A program made the translations under genes and the position numbers. Of a DNA stretch of 64,000 nucleotides, positions 18,843 through 27,090 are shown piece after piece. A model generated the notes under the pieces. The model had not been told where the DNA came from. It was given only the letters and a program-made list of their open reading frames with translations, and did no database searches. Origin of the DNA: Herbaspirillum sp. RV1423 (lineage in GTDB: Bacteria; Pseudomonadota; Gammaproteobacteria; Burkholderiales; Burkholderiaceae_D); contig NZ_CBXX010000001.1 of the NCBI RefSeq assembly GCF_000577615.1, positions 124,001 through 188,000 on the forward strand. The letters are read 5' to 3'. How positions within the stretch are numbered: the first letter of the stretch is position 1; each line of letters starts with the position of its first letter.

Positions 18843-19064
18843 CTACTTCTTCAGCAATTCGATGGCGTCTTCTGCAACGCTACGTAAATTGGTGATCGTC
18901 GCATTGAGATCTGCAAGTTCCCTTGCCGTCGGCGGCTCATCCAGACCGCCTTTGACCAAAGAAGCTTTGATAATCGTCGCCGCCATATGCCAAGCCGCGC
19001 GATTATGTGCGTTGATCAATTCCCTGCGGATCCGCTCCAGTTCCGCTTTCTTAGTTTTGTCCAT
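18843..19064 (-). CDS. Hypothetical small helical protein
   Basis: 73 residues, highly charged and predicted mostly helical (KKAELERIRRELINAHN, LADLNATITNLRSVAEDAIELLKK). No signal peptide or membrane segment, no known family recognised. Ribosome site is poor, but the composition is protein-like and the frame starts and ends cleanly. Confidence 0.5.
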   Translation of the reverse strand: MDKTKKAELERIRRELINAHNRAAWHMAATIIKASLVKGGLDEPPTARELADLNATITNLRSVAEDAIELLKK

Positions 19065-19361
19065 CGATATCTTTTAGCTCGTCGGTTATCAGAATCTGAC
19101 CGCTGCCCGGACCCTCATGAAAATTTCCCACCGGAAACGCAACATGAACTCTTGACGCTATACTATGCATCAATTCTTTCAAGCTTGTGACTCGCATTCA
19201 CTTGGGTATCTCGACATTCCCCAATAGACATTACACTGAATTTCTATATTGAAACAATAAATTATTAGGATTCAACAAGATTTTTTACGTTGTCATGATT
19301 CCGATCAATTTGTCTTTTATTCAACATTTTGCAAATTTTGCGGTAATCGATTTTTTTCTCT

Positions 19362-20402
19362 TCACCAACCAGCAGCCAATTCCTGCGTCAAATCCGCGGC
19401 TGGAATTTCCTTGCAGCCACGAGCATTCTGCCCCGACCATAACGGTGAAAAATCACCGCTTCCCTGCGCCTCGGCCTTGCTGCGCAGCGGAGCGATGGCT
19501 GCAGTTGCCAGCGGAAAAGCCGGCGCAACGTTGCTAAGTGGCCCCAGTTCCCGCATGACTCGATTGACGATGCCGCGTGCGGGGCCGCCCGTAAACAAGT
19601 TGGTCAAGGCTGTATGTTCAATGGCATCGCTTTTTAATGCTGCACGATGCGGTGCGCTGGTGGTGGCTTCCGGGGTCAACAGATATGCCGTACCGATCTG
19701 CACGCCGGCAGCACCCAGGAGTTTTGCTGCGGCCACACCCGTAGCGTCGGCAATGCCGCCGGCAGCGATCACCGGCACTTTCACAGCGCGGACGATTTGC
19801 GGCAGCAACGCAAAGGTTCCCAATTGCGTAGTCAGGTCATGCGACAGAAAAAAACCACGATGCCCGCCTGCTTCCAGTCCTTGAGCGATGATCGCATCCA
19901 CGCCCTGCTCTTCCAGCCAGCGTGCTTCTGCAACCGTAGTCGCGGACGACAATATCCGAGACCCCCAACTGCGCACGCGCGCCAACAATGCCTTGTCGGG
20001 CAAGCCGAAGTGAAAGCTGACGACCGGAGGCCTGAACTCGCTCAACAACTCTGCAACCTCCGCAGAAAATGGCGCACGTCCCGGTCCCGCCGGAATCTCG
20101 TCGGCATTGATACCGAACTCGCGATAATAAGGCGCAAGCGCGGCATGCCAAGACGCATCGCGCAAAGCATCGGGCACCGGAGGCACATGCGCAAAAAAAT
20201 TGATGTTGTACGGTTTGTCGGTCCCTGCGCGAATTTGCTCAATCTCTTTGCGCAGCAAATCCAGACTCAGCGTAGCGCAAGGCAAGGAACCCAAACCGCC
20301 GGCATTCGATACCGCTGTCGCCAGCGCATGGCCTTGCACGCCGGCCATGGGCGCCTGGATCAATGGCAAATCAATGCCCAACAATTTTTGCAACGTTTCC
20401 AT
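19362..20402 (-). CDS. Nitronate monooxygenase / 2-nitropropane dioxygenase family flavoprotein
   Basis: 346 residues from the ATG at 20402, preferred over one 36 bases upstream because AAGGAACAG precedes it. The TIM-barrel FMN fold shows the N-terminal LIQAPMAGV, GGLGSLP, catalytic-region GLEAGGHRG with the conserved His, and the FMN-phosphate part AAGGIADATGVAAAKLLGAAGVQIGTAYL. Family members oxidise alkyl nitronates such as propionate-3-nitronate with FMN and O2. It appears monocistronic. Confidence 0.9.
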   Translation of the reverse strand: METLQKLLGIDLPLIQAPMAGVQGHALATAVSNAGGLGSLPCATLSLDLLRKEIEQIRAGTDKPYNINFFAHVPPVPDALRDASWHAALAPYYREFGINADEIPAGPGRAPFSAEVAELLSEFRPPVVSFHFGLPDKALLARVRSWGSRILSSATTVAEARWLEEQGVDAIIAQGLEAGGHRGFFLSHDLTTQLGTFALLPQIVRAVKVPVIAAGGIADATGVAAAKLLGAAGVQIGTAYLLTPEATTSAPHRAALKSDAIEHTALTNLFTGGPARGIVNRVMRELGPLSNVAPAFPLATAAIAPLRSKAEAQGSGDFSPLWSGQNARGCKEIPAADLTQELAAGW

Positions 20403-20627
20403 ATCTGTTCCTTGGTCTTGACAGGCGTTAGCATCCATGACGACGGCCCAAAGGGAATCCTTGCCGCAAGGTATGCTCCCTGATATTTCGGTTGTATTTA
20501 TTTTGACAGTATATCGGGGTCTGGAATTTGGCGTCGGCTGTTACCACTCCTTACCTTGTGCTTCGACTGATGGCCCTGCCGATAACTTACAATCACGACA
20601 TTGTCTTACCATCAGGAGATTCCAGGC

Positions 20628-21242
20628 ATGCGCCGCTTGCTTCCTTTGCCGTCCGCTTCCGTTGTTCTACCCCTCGTGCTAGCCGCCGCGCTTGGCGGTT
20701 GCTCGACCTCCAAACCCTCGTTCTACCACCAGGAAGATTTCAGCGAAACCGATACCTATTCGCGCAGCTTCGCTGACAGCGACGCCAACGTCTGCGAAGC
20801 TGCCCGCCGCGCCCTGCTCGGCCAGGGTTACATCATCAGTAAAGCCCAAGCCAACATCATCGACGGCACCAAGAGCTTTCAGCCTGAGGCCGACCAGCAC
20901 GTGGAGATCGCTTTTCACATCGTTTGCGTAGCCAATGGCAAAGCCGACCGGAACACGTCGATATTTGTCAGCGCGACCCAGGACCGCTATGCCCTGAAAA
21001 AGACCAACAATTCCGCCAGCCTTGGCGTCGGTGTACTCGGTTCGGTTTCCATGCCGTTCGGTTCCAGCGACGATTCGCTGGTGCGAGTGGCCAGCGAAAC
21101 CATTCGCTCGCCGCATTTCTATGATCGTTTCTTCGGTGCCGTGGAGCGTTATCTGATCCCAGGCGAAGACGACGCCGCCAAAGCCGGCAAAACGCAACTG
21201 GATGGTCCTGTGACGTTGCCACAAAAAAAGGAGTCTCCATAG
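20628..21242 (+). CDS. DUF2242 family lipoprotein
   Basis: 204 residues from the ATG at 20628, which has AGGAGA 8 bases upstream; an in-frame ATG 27 bases earlier overlaps that site. Signal peptide with lipobox AALGGC, so it is a predicted lipidated envelope protein. The body (VCEAARRALLGQGYIIS, IFVSATQDRYALKKT, LGVLGSVSMPFG-like segments) matches the DUF2242 family of betaproteobacteria, whose role is unknown. A terminator hairpin overlaps the stop. Confidence 0.8.
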   Translation: MRRLLPLPSASVVLPLVLAAALGGCSTSKPSFYHQEDFSETDTYSRSFADSDANVCEAARRALLGQGYIISKAQANIIDGTKSFQPEADQHVEIAFHIVCVANGKADRNTSIFVSATQDRYALKKTNNSASLGVGVLGSVSMPFGSSDDSLVRVASETIRSPHFYDRFFGAVERYLIPGEDDAAKAGKTQLDGPVTLPQKKESP

Positions 21243-21253
21243 AGACTCCTTTG
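21227..21253. terminator. Terminator hairpin after DUF2242 gene
   Basis: AAAGGAGTCTC / GAGACTCCTTT with a CATA loop, spanning the stop codon of the lipoprotein gene; A/T runs on both sides suggest it could work in both directions for the converging genes. Confidence 0.75.
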
Positions 21254-21315
21254 TGATTCGCCAACGAAACCTGATATTTCAAACAACTTGAGCGTAGTTT
21301 TCTTGCCCGCTTATC

Positions 21316-21639
21316 TTACCAACGGCCATGATGGTAACCATGCCCGTAATGGCGATAGCCGTGGCGATAATAGCCCGGACCGTAACCGCGACCGTAGTAG
21401 ACGTCACGTTCAACATACACCGGCGGCGGACCGACATACACGGGAGCTGGGCGAAGATATACCGGAGCCGGTACGTAGACCGGGGCGGGTTGTACATAGA
21501 CGGGCGGCGGCGGTGCGTAAATGGGCACGCCGATGTTGACGCCGACGTCGACATGAGCAGCCATCGCGGGAGCCGCAAACAGACTTGCGGCGATGACGCC
21601 TAGCGATACTGCTGTTACGGAAAGAAGAGATTTTTTCAC
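21316..21639 (-). CDS. Exported proline/tyrosine-rich repeat protein
   Basis: 107 residues from a GTG at 21639, chosen because AAGGAG is 6 bases upstream and a classic signal peptide follows at once (KKSLLSVTAVSLG then APAMAA cleavage site). The longer frame to 21708 has no ribosome site. The mature part has repeats of the type PVYV-PAPVYV about residues 45-75, then a Gly/Tyr/His/Arg-rich tail (YGRGYGPGYYRHGY). Such proteins are common in Burkholderiales as small envelope proteins of unknown role; the His/Tyr tail could bind metal, which is inference. Confidence 0.75.
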   Translation of the reverse strand: MKKSLLSVTAVSLGVIAASLFAAPAMAAHVDVGVNIGVPIYAPPPPVYVQPAPVYVPAPVYLRPAPVYVGPPPVYVERDVYYGRGYGPGYYRHGYRHYGHGYHHGRW

Positions 21640-21866
21640 GATGGCTCCTTGGATGTACCGAAGGTACGTAATACTTTTCACGAAACTGTTAGGTACATTA
21701 AAATCCAATTCGAGACGGATGACCAGTCGGTTCTCGGTAAGCCTTGTAACGAAATGCTACAAATTCCTGATTCACCTTCACAATCGAGGATAGTGGCGGT
21801 GAAAGAGCCCATCAAGACGGACATGACAACAATGCATGTCCGTTTTTTGCATGGCAGTCCGATCGA

Positions 21867-22376
21867 TCAGGCTGCGTTCAATACGGGTGCGGTATTTTTC
21901 CCCGTTTCGATGCGCGCGACCTTGGCGACGGTATCAGCACATGCGCGCGCCGCCTCCTGGCCCTTGACGACGAAGTGTTCATGGAAAAACTGCTGATGCT
22001 CGCCATGAGAATGAAAATGATGCGGCGTCAGCACGGCCGAGAAAACCGGCACTTCGGTTTCCAGTTGTACATTCATCAGCGACATGATTACCGCCTGCGC
22101 GACGAAATCGTGACGATAGATGCCACCGTCGACCACCAAGCCGGACGCGACAATACCGGCGTATTTCCCTGTCTTCGCCAACAACTTGGCGTGCAGTGGA
22201 ATCTCAAACGCGCCGGGGACTTCAAAAAAATCGATATTGGATTCGGCAAAGCCGAGTTTGGCGATTTCCGCGGTGAACGAGATGCGGCATTGGTCGACAA
22301 TCTCTTTATGCCAGCATGCCTGAATGAAAGCGATACGATTTTTTGCGGGATGGGTATTGCTGGATGGATGTTGCAT
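21867..22376 (-). CDS. ribH: 6,7-dimethyl-8-ribityllumazine synthase, RibH2 type
   Basis: 169 residues from the ATG at 22376. It makes lumazine from 5-amino-6-ribitylamino-uracil and dihydroxybutanone phosphate, the next-to-last step to riboflavin. Trp22 sits where the aromatic residue stacks on the substrate, VPGAFEIP (53-60) is the family motif, and the segment TPHHFHSHGEHQQFFHEHFVVKG (two His clusters, 117-139) resembles the decameric RibH2 group known from Brucella and Mesorhizobium rather than the icosahedral RibH of standard rib operons. It stands alone, directly behind an FMN riboswitch, so it is shut down when FMN is plentiful. A housekeeping ribH is expected elsewhere. Confidence 0.92.
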   Translation of the reverse strand: MQHPSSNTHPAKNRIAFIQACWHKEIVDQCRISFTAEIAKLGFAESNIDFFEVPGAFEIPLHAKLLAKTGKYAGIVASGLVVDGGIYRHDFVAQAVIMSLMNVQLETEVPVFSAVLTPHHFHSHGEHQQFFHEHFVVKGQEAARACADTVAKVARIETGKNTAPVLNAA

Positions 22377-22401
22377 TTGTTCAGGACTCCTGTTTGTCGA
22401 A

Positions 22402-22467
22402 TAAAAAAACAGGGCGCATGAAAACGAGCAGGCGCATGCAGTCGAACATGCGCGTGGCAGGTTTTCG
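22402..22467 (-). promoter_or_regulatory. Expression platform between FMN riboswitch and ribH
   Basis: On the minus strand one copy of GCGCATG (complement of 22447-22453) can pair with either of two downstream CATGCGC copies (complements of 22432-22438 and 22414-22420). The farther one runs into a T-rich tract (22402-22408). Outer GAAAAC / GTTTTC arms extend the nearer pairing. Such mutually exclusive hairpins are what a terminator/antiterminator switch would need. Confidence 0.5.
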
Positions 22468-22468
22468 T

Positions 22469-22632
22469 TCTCTTTCATCCGGACTATGACCGTCGGCCCC
22501 GGAATCACACCGGGTCTGCTGACCTTGAGGGACTGGTGTCCGCCAAGCGCTCGCGGGCTCATTGTAAAGACATCGAAAATAACGTCATCGCAACATTACC
22601 GCCGGTGGGGATTTTCACCCCGCCCCGAGAAC
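22469..22632 (-). ncRNA. FMN riboswitch (RFN element)
   Basis: Read on the minus strand, the conserved parts occur in order: GGGGCGGGGTGAAAATCCCC, ACCGGCGGTAATG, AGCCCGCGAGCG, GGTCAGCAGACCCGGTGTGA, TTCCGGGGCCGACGGT and AGTCCGGATGAAAGAGAACG. This is the full six-helix FMN aptamer. It lies about 90 bases upstream of the ribH start. Confidence 0.97.
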
Positions 22633-22745
22633 ATCGTGGTCGAGAAACCTCAAAGTTTTTCGCCACGCAGAAATTTATCACGACTGAAAAAAATTTGCTG
22701 GCGGCCTCGCCGTTGCACGGCGCATCGACGAGGTCATCCGTCCGC

Positions 22746-23630
22746 CTATGCGCGCGCCTGACCTTGCAACGACGCGATGCGCGATTCAATCGATGGATGA
22801 CTGGAAAACAAACCCATCCACGATCCGCGCCCGGCGATGCCGGAAGCTTGCAGATTCTGCGGCAGGCCGTCCGGCTCCATGCCACCCAGGCGACGTAATG
22901 CACCAATCATCGGTGTCGGCGACCCCATCAAGGTAACAGCGCCGGCATCGGCTCTATATTCACGCTGACGCGAAAAGTACATGACGATGATGCTGGCAAG
23001 GATGCCGAAGACGATTTCACAGACCACCACCGTCACCATATAGCCAATGCCCGGACCGGAGGAAGCTTCATTGTTGCGGCGTAAAGCCGAGTCGACAAAG
23101 TAACCGACGATGCGCGCCAGGAACATGACGAAAGTGTTCACGACACCCTGGATCAGCGTCAGCGTCACCATGTCGCCATTGGCGATGTGCGCCACTTCGT
23201 GCGCCAGCACGGCTTCGACCTCTTCCCTGCTCATGCCTTGCAGCAGGCCTGTCGATACCGCCACCAGCGAATTGCTCTTGCTGGCACCGGTGGCGAAAGC
23301 GTTCGGCGGACCGTCATAGACTGCGACTTCCGGCATGGCCAGTCCGGCGCGCGTGGTCAGCCGGTTGACCGTGTCGACCAGCCACATTTCGGTGGAGTTT
23401 TGCGGATGTTCGATGACGTGCGCGCCAGTCGACCATTTGGCAATAGTCTTGGACATCAGCAAGGAGATGAAGGAACCACCGAAGCCGATCAGCGCACAGA
23501 ACGCCAGCAGCATGCCGAAATTGAGACCGTTGGCGGTCATGTAACGGTTGATGCCGAGGATACTGGCAGTGACACTCAGCACCAGCATCACCGCAAGGTT
23601 GGTGACGAGAAAAAGAATGACGCGTTTCAT
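22746..23630 (-). CDS. htpX: Membrane-bound zinc metalloprotease HtpX
   Basis: 294 residues from the ATG at 23630 (AGGAAG upstream); the longer frame has no support. Four hydrophobic segments, two at the N-terminus (about 5-25 and 36-58) and two around 155-210. Zinc site HEVAH at 144-148 with the third ligand Glu in REYRADAGA. HtpX degrades damaged inner membrane proteins and is normally heat- or envelope-stress induced. The length matches the family (about 290). Confidence 0.95.
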   Translation of the reverse strand: MKRVILFLVTNLAVMLVLSVTASILGINRYMTANGLNFGMLLAFCALIGFGGSFISLLMSKTIAKWSTGAHVIEHPQNSTEMWLVDTVNRLTTRAGLAMPEVAVYDGPPNAFATGASKSNSLVAVSTGLLQGMSREEVEAVLAHEVAHIANGDMVTLTLIQGVVNTFVMFLARIVGYFVDSALRRNNEASSGPGIGYMVTVVVCEIVFGILASIIVMYFSRQREYRADAGAVTLMGSPTPMIGALRRLGGMEPDGLPQNLQASGIAGRGSWMGLFSSHPSIESRIASLQGQARA

Positions 23631-23761
23631 AATGCTTCCTATGCAAAGAAGAGACGGCCGCGCTTCGACAGCCGTCGCGAAAAAAACGAAATTGATAAAT
23701 CGATAAACGGATGGGGGCGTCCTGTTCGCCGGCGACTGCCGAAAACAAAACGCAATGGCGG

Positions 23762-24109
23762 TCAGACGACCGGAGGCGGGCGCAGTAGATCGATGAACGC
23801 GGACGTGCCGCCGTTCACGCAAGGATACAAATGAGGAAACGGACGCCAATCCAAAGGCAAAGTGGCAAACGGCGCCGGTAAGGTCTGATCTTCCAGGTCG
23901 GCCTGCACCTTGAACGGCTCGGACTCAGGCTGTGAGTCCGCTGCAGCGTTGACCACTTCCTCGACCGCCTGCAAGGCTGGCATGCCGGCGCCATCATGGA
24001 ACACGATGGCGGCATGCCCGCTCGCCTCGCTTGCCATAGGCTCCAGCGTCCCGGCAAACAATTGCAGGGGAAACAAGAATGCCAGCAGCAAAAAGCAGAA
24101 TCGGCGCAT
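23762..24109 (-). CDS. Exported hypothetical protein
   Basis: 115 residues from the ATG at 24109. The N-terminus is a clear signal peptide ([20 protein letters not shown]). The mature part is acidic and proline-rich, with no recognised domain. The open frame continues upstream to 24190 but without a ribosome site; ATG at 24139 is an alternative. Function unknown. It lies upstream of htpX on the same strand, 131 bases apart. Confidence 0.55.
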   Translation of the reverse strand: MRRFCFLLLAFLFPLQLFAGTLEPMASEASGHAAIVFHDGAGMPALQAVEEVVNAAADSQPESEPFKVQADLEDQTLPAPFATLPLDWRPFPHLYPCVNGGTSAFIDLLRPPPVV

Positions 24110-24193
24110 GAGCGAGGCAGTGTAAACGTCAGAACACATCAAGAGGCGCATTATACGCAAGCGCGAAGAAGCAGGCACAGGCAGCGGCAAAAG

Positions 24194-24202
24194 TTATTCA
24201 CA
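24194..24202 (+). other. DnaA-box-like sequence
   Basis: TTATTCACA matches the DnaA box consensus TTATNCACA exactly, and within 40 bases follow GTTGATAACTTG and TTTATGACCACG, weaker relatives. No origin genes (dnaA, dnaN, mnmG, parAB) are nearby, so this is not the chromosome origin. Confidence 0.35.
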
Positions 24203-24280
24203 GAAAATGTGGCCAACCCTGTTGATAACTTGTTTATGACCACGTGCAAGTCGCATCCGTTCGGCATTTGCTACAGGTGC

Positions 24281-25264
24281 TCAGGCGTCGTGCAGCGGCT
24301 GCTCGCGTATGTCGGTCACGACCTGGTTGCGACCATGTTTCTTGGCGCGATACAAGGCGTCGTCGGCGCCATTGAGCAGGGTCTTGCCTTCGCTGTCCCG
24401 GCCGGGAGTCATGGTGCAGACACCCACACTGATGGTCATGTGGGTATGAATGGCGGATTTTTCGTGCAAAATGGCGAGATCGCTGACGCTGCCGCGCAGA
24501 TGCTCGGCAAAGCGTTCAGCCTGCTCTTCGGTAAAACCGGGAATCAGCATGATGAATTCTTCCCCGCCATAGCGCGCGCAAATGTCGGTTGGACGGCGCA
24601 TCTGCGCACGCAAGGTATTGGCCACCAATTGCAAGGCCTTGTCGCCTTCAATGTGACCGTAATGGTCGTTGTATTGCTTGAAGTAATCGATATCGATCAT
24701 GAACAGCGACAGGCTGCTGTGGTTGCGCTTGGCCGCGCGCAACGCCAAGGCATAGCTTTCATCGAAAAAGCGGCGGTTGTATATACCGGTCAGGCTATCG
24801 GTAATCGCTTCGCGCTTCAACGCATCCGAGTGCGACATAAGCATTTTTTCGCGCTTGACCGACGTGCTGGAATCGCTTATCTGGATCAGGCAGGTAGCTG
24901 CTTTTCCGTCGGTTGCCTGCAATGGCGTCATGATGATGGATTGATGCATGCGCGCCGGAGAGTCTCCACGGTCCTGCTCCAGAAACAGCGGCAACGGCGA
25001 ACGATGCAGTGCGCTCGACAGCATGGTCGGCAGACCGTAGCCGATGGCGTTGGTCAGGGCGCGCAGGAAACCCGGCGTCAATTGCTCGCCGAACAGCGCA
25101 ATGATGTTCTGGCCCAAGGCTTGCGTGCGCGCAATACGGCTATGCCTGCTCATCCAATCATTCCACAGCAAAATGTTCAGCTCATGGTCAACCACGATCA
25201 AGCCAAGGCTGACGCTATTGATCACTTCATCTGTAGAAAATCCCAAGGGAGCCGGACCGCTCAT
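24281..25264 (-). CDS. Diguanylate cyclase (PAS-GGDEF)
   Basis: 327 residues. An N-terminal PAS-like sensor (about 11-130, GLIVVDHELNILLWND) is followed by a GGDEF domain with the active site GGEEF at 233-237 and the product-inhibition site RPTD at 224-227, exactly five residues upstream. It should make cyclic di-GMP and be feedback-inhibited. No membrane segment, so it is cytoplasmic. It is third in an operon after the response regulator and the CheC-like gene (10-base gap), suggesting its activity is tied to that signalling pair. Confidence 0.92.
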   Translation of the reverse strand: MSGPAPLGFSTDEVINSVSLGLIVVDHELNILLWNDWMSRHSRIARTQALGQNIIALFGEQLTPGFLRALTNAIGYGLPTMLSSALHRSPLPLFLEQDRGDSPARMHQSIIMTPLQATDGKAATCLIQISDSSTSVKREKMLMSHSDALKREAITDSLTGIYNRRFFDESYALALRAAKRNHSSLSLFMIDIDYFKQYNDHYGHIEGDKALQLVANTLRAQMRRPTDICARYGGEEFIMLIPGFTEEQAERFAEHLRGSVSDLAILHEKSAIHTHMTISVGVCTMTPGRDSEGKTLLNGADDALYRAKKHGRNQVVTDIREQPLHDA

Positions 25265-25274
25265 TACATGCCGT

Positions 25275-25892
25275 TCAGAGAATATTGTTCAAGTATTGCT
25301 GGAGATGCGTTATCAACTTGCTTAGCGAAGTGGAACTGAGCAGAAAAATCAGGTGGCCTTCCGTATGGTGCTTTTCCAGCAGCAGGTCGATGTGCAGAAT
25401 CAGGACATAGCTGTCGTCGTCACCCTTCTCCGACAGCCGTCGGGTAATCTCATCGGGCGACGACATGGAGTAGGACGGCAGCGAACTGTTCAGGCTGATG
25501 CCAAGCATATCGGCCATGGCCGACAGACAGGCGTTGAGGATGATGTTGCCGAGTTCGCACATCGCCTCCTGCTCGAATTCTGCCAGATCCTCGATGCTCA
25601 TCTGCGAGCCCATCATATCGCGCACAATTTCCAGCGCGTAATTCTCGGTAAACAGCAACAAGGCTTCAGCGTTGAAGGGACCGGAAAACACCTGGCTGAC
25701 GGTAGCGAACGTATCGTCCGTGAGCGCCAGCACGCGGCTGTTGACTTCATCGGTCCTGAGCACTTCAATCGACGGTACCGACAACATGACTTCTTCGCCG
25801 ACGATCTCGCTCAGGCTGAGGGCCGCCCTCCCGGCGCCGACATTGAAAACTTCCGTTAGTGCATCGATCTCAATCTCGGAGAGAACCTTCAC
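25275..25892 (-). CDS. CheC-like chemotaxis phosphatase
   Basis: 205 residues with two CheC-type catalytic helices: EIEIDALTEVFNVGAG (6-21, with the E--N pair) and EFEQEAMCELGNIILNACL (about 105-123, the second E--N pair). CheC/CheX/FliY proteins remove phosphate from CheY-P. The start codon overlaps the stop of the preceding response regulator by 4 bases, which points to that regulator as its partner. CheC proteins are unusual in betaproteobacteria, where CheZ is the common CheY phosphatase. Confidence 0.85.
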   Translation of the reverse strand: MKVLSEIEIDALTEVFNVGAGRAALSLSEIVGEEVMLSVPSIEVLRTDEVNSRVLALTDDTFATVSQVFSGPFNAEALLLFTENYALEIVRDMMGSQMSIEDLAEFEQEAMCELGNIILNACLSAMADMLGISLNSSLPSYSMSSPDEITRRLSEKGDDDSYVLILHIDLLLEKHHTEGHLIFLLSSTSLSKLITHLQQYLNNIL

Positions 25893-26278
25893 GCCGCCCC
25901 CGTGAAATGGCTGATCGCCTGGGAGATGGATTTTTCCGTCACCGGCTTGGCGACGAACAAGGCGCCCAACTGCTGCGCGCGCGATTGCGCTGCCTCTTGG
26001 ATATTTGCGGAAAAAATCACAACGCGAATATCAGGATATTTCCCCAAGATAATCTCCGCAGCATCGGTGCCGAGCATTCCGGGCATATTGATATCCATGG
26101 TGCAGTAGTCGGGCCGATCCTTTTCGACGGCGCCGATTGCCTCATCGCCGTTGGACGCTTCCTGAATGATCCAGTCGGCATGCGCCGCCAGGATATGCGC
26201 CTTGATAACCATGCGCGAAACTTTGCTGTCGTCGACGATCAGCACTTTTTTAAAGGGAGTTGCAGGCATGGGGGACAT
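25889..26278 (-). CDS. Single-domain response regulator paired with CheC-like protein
   Basis: About 129 residues from the ATG at 26278 (an ATG at 26269 or 26326 is possible; none has a strong ribosome site). A receiver domain with VDDS at the acidic pocket, phospho-acceptor Asp in CTMDINMPG, switch Ser in VIFSAN and Lys in FVAKPV. No output domain, so it works through protein contacts, probably with the CheC-like and GGDEF proteins encoded next. First gene of the three-gene operon. Confidence 0.87.
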   Translation of the reverse strand: MSPMPATPFKKVLIVDDSKVSRMVIKAHILAAHADWIIQEASNGDEAIGAVEKDRPDYCTMDINMPGMLGTDAAEIILGKYPDIRVVIFSANIQEAAQSRAQQLGALFVAKPVTEKSISQAISHFTGAA

Positions 26279-26520
26279 GATCAGTTTATAAAAGTTATCT
26301 TTTTTTCTATATTTTACTATTTTCAATTCGAATATTTAATTCGATCGTTTTCAAGTGTCGCAGAAAAATGTACAAAATCAACTGACATTTCCTGCAAAAT
26401 CTTGCTTTAAAACAAAGAGTTGGTGCAATTCCATGACGACAATCGCTCAATTGGCTTAGCGAACGATCGACGAGTTGCACAATCCATGCCGCCCAAGACG
26501 TCGCAGACGAGATGTTCGGT

Positions 26521-27075
26521 TCACAACTGCAGCGTCAACAATTCCCCAAAAGCGATGGCGTGCGCGTTGACGGCAGCATGCTCGGCCATCTTCGTCACAG
26601 CAAGACCCAGCGCGCGCGCCTGCAACAGGCGGATGGTGCCTGCATGGCAAACCACGATGGCCTGGCTTTGCCCTCGTTGCAGAAGGTCGGCGCTGAACGC
26701 ATCCACCCGCTGCGCGACATTCAGAACATTTTCTCCGTTGCCCGGACGATAGCCAACGACATCGCTCGCCCATGCGTCGATTTCGGCGCGCGGCAAATCC
26801 CCCCAAGGGCGCTGCTCCCACGTGCCGAAATGCATTTCCATCAGACGCGGATCGTAGTGCACCGGCCCGGCATTGAGCGAAGCCGCCAACGGTTCCGCAA
26901 GAAATACGCAGCGCTGCAATGGGCTGGAATACACCGGCACATGCGGCGGCAAACGCGATCCCAGTTGGTCAAGGACTTTACGGCACTCCTCCTCAGCGAC
27001 AGCCAGATCGCTACTACCATAACAAAGGCCTTTATCAATGATGGGTTGGGGATGGCGGATAAGATGCAGCAACAT
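26521..27075 (-). CDS. cobC: Histidine phosphatase, probable alpha-ribazole phosphatase CobC
   Basis: 184 residues. Phosphoglycerate-mutase fold with the N-terminal active-site motif IRHPQP (catalytic His7; the usual RHG is RHP here, as often seen in CobC), and second His144 in VVCHAGTIR; SSPLQRC (50-56) is also typical. It would remove phosphate from alpha-ribazole phosphate or adenosylcobalamin phosphate in nucleotide loop assembly. The function is supported by its place right after cobS. Confidence 0.87.
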   Translation of the reverse strand: MLLHLIRHPQPIIDKGLCYGSSDLAVAEEECRKVLDQLGSRLPPHVPVYSSPLQRCVFLAEPLAASLNAGPVHYDPRLMEMHFGTWEQRPWGDLPRAEIDAWASDVVGYRPGNGENVLNVAQRVDAFSADLLQRGQSQAIVVCHAGTIRLLQARALGLAVTKMAEHAAVNAHAIAFGELLTLQL

Positions 27076-27090
27076 GGTCGACCTTTCTAT

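Noticed and set aside
21408-21530. CRISPR-like repeats in the region of GTACACCGG-type units
   Set aside because: The repetition comes from in-frame PVYV codon repeats of an exported protein; no regular repeat-spacer spacing.
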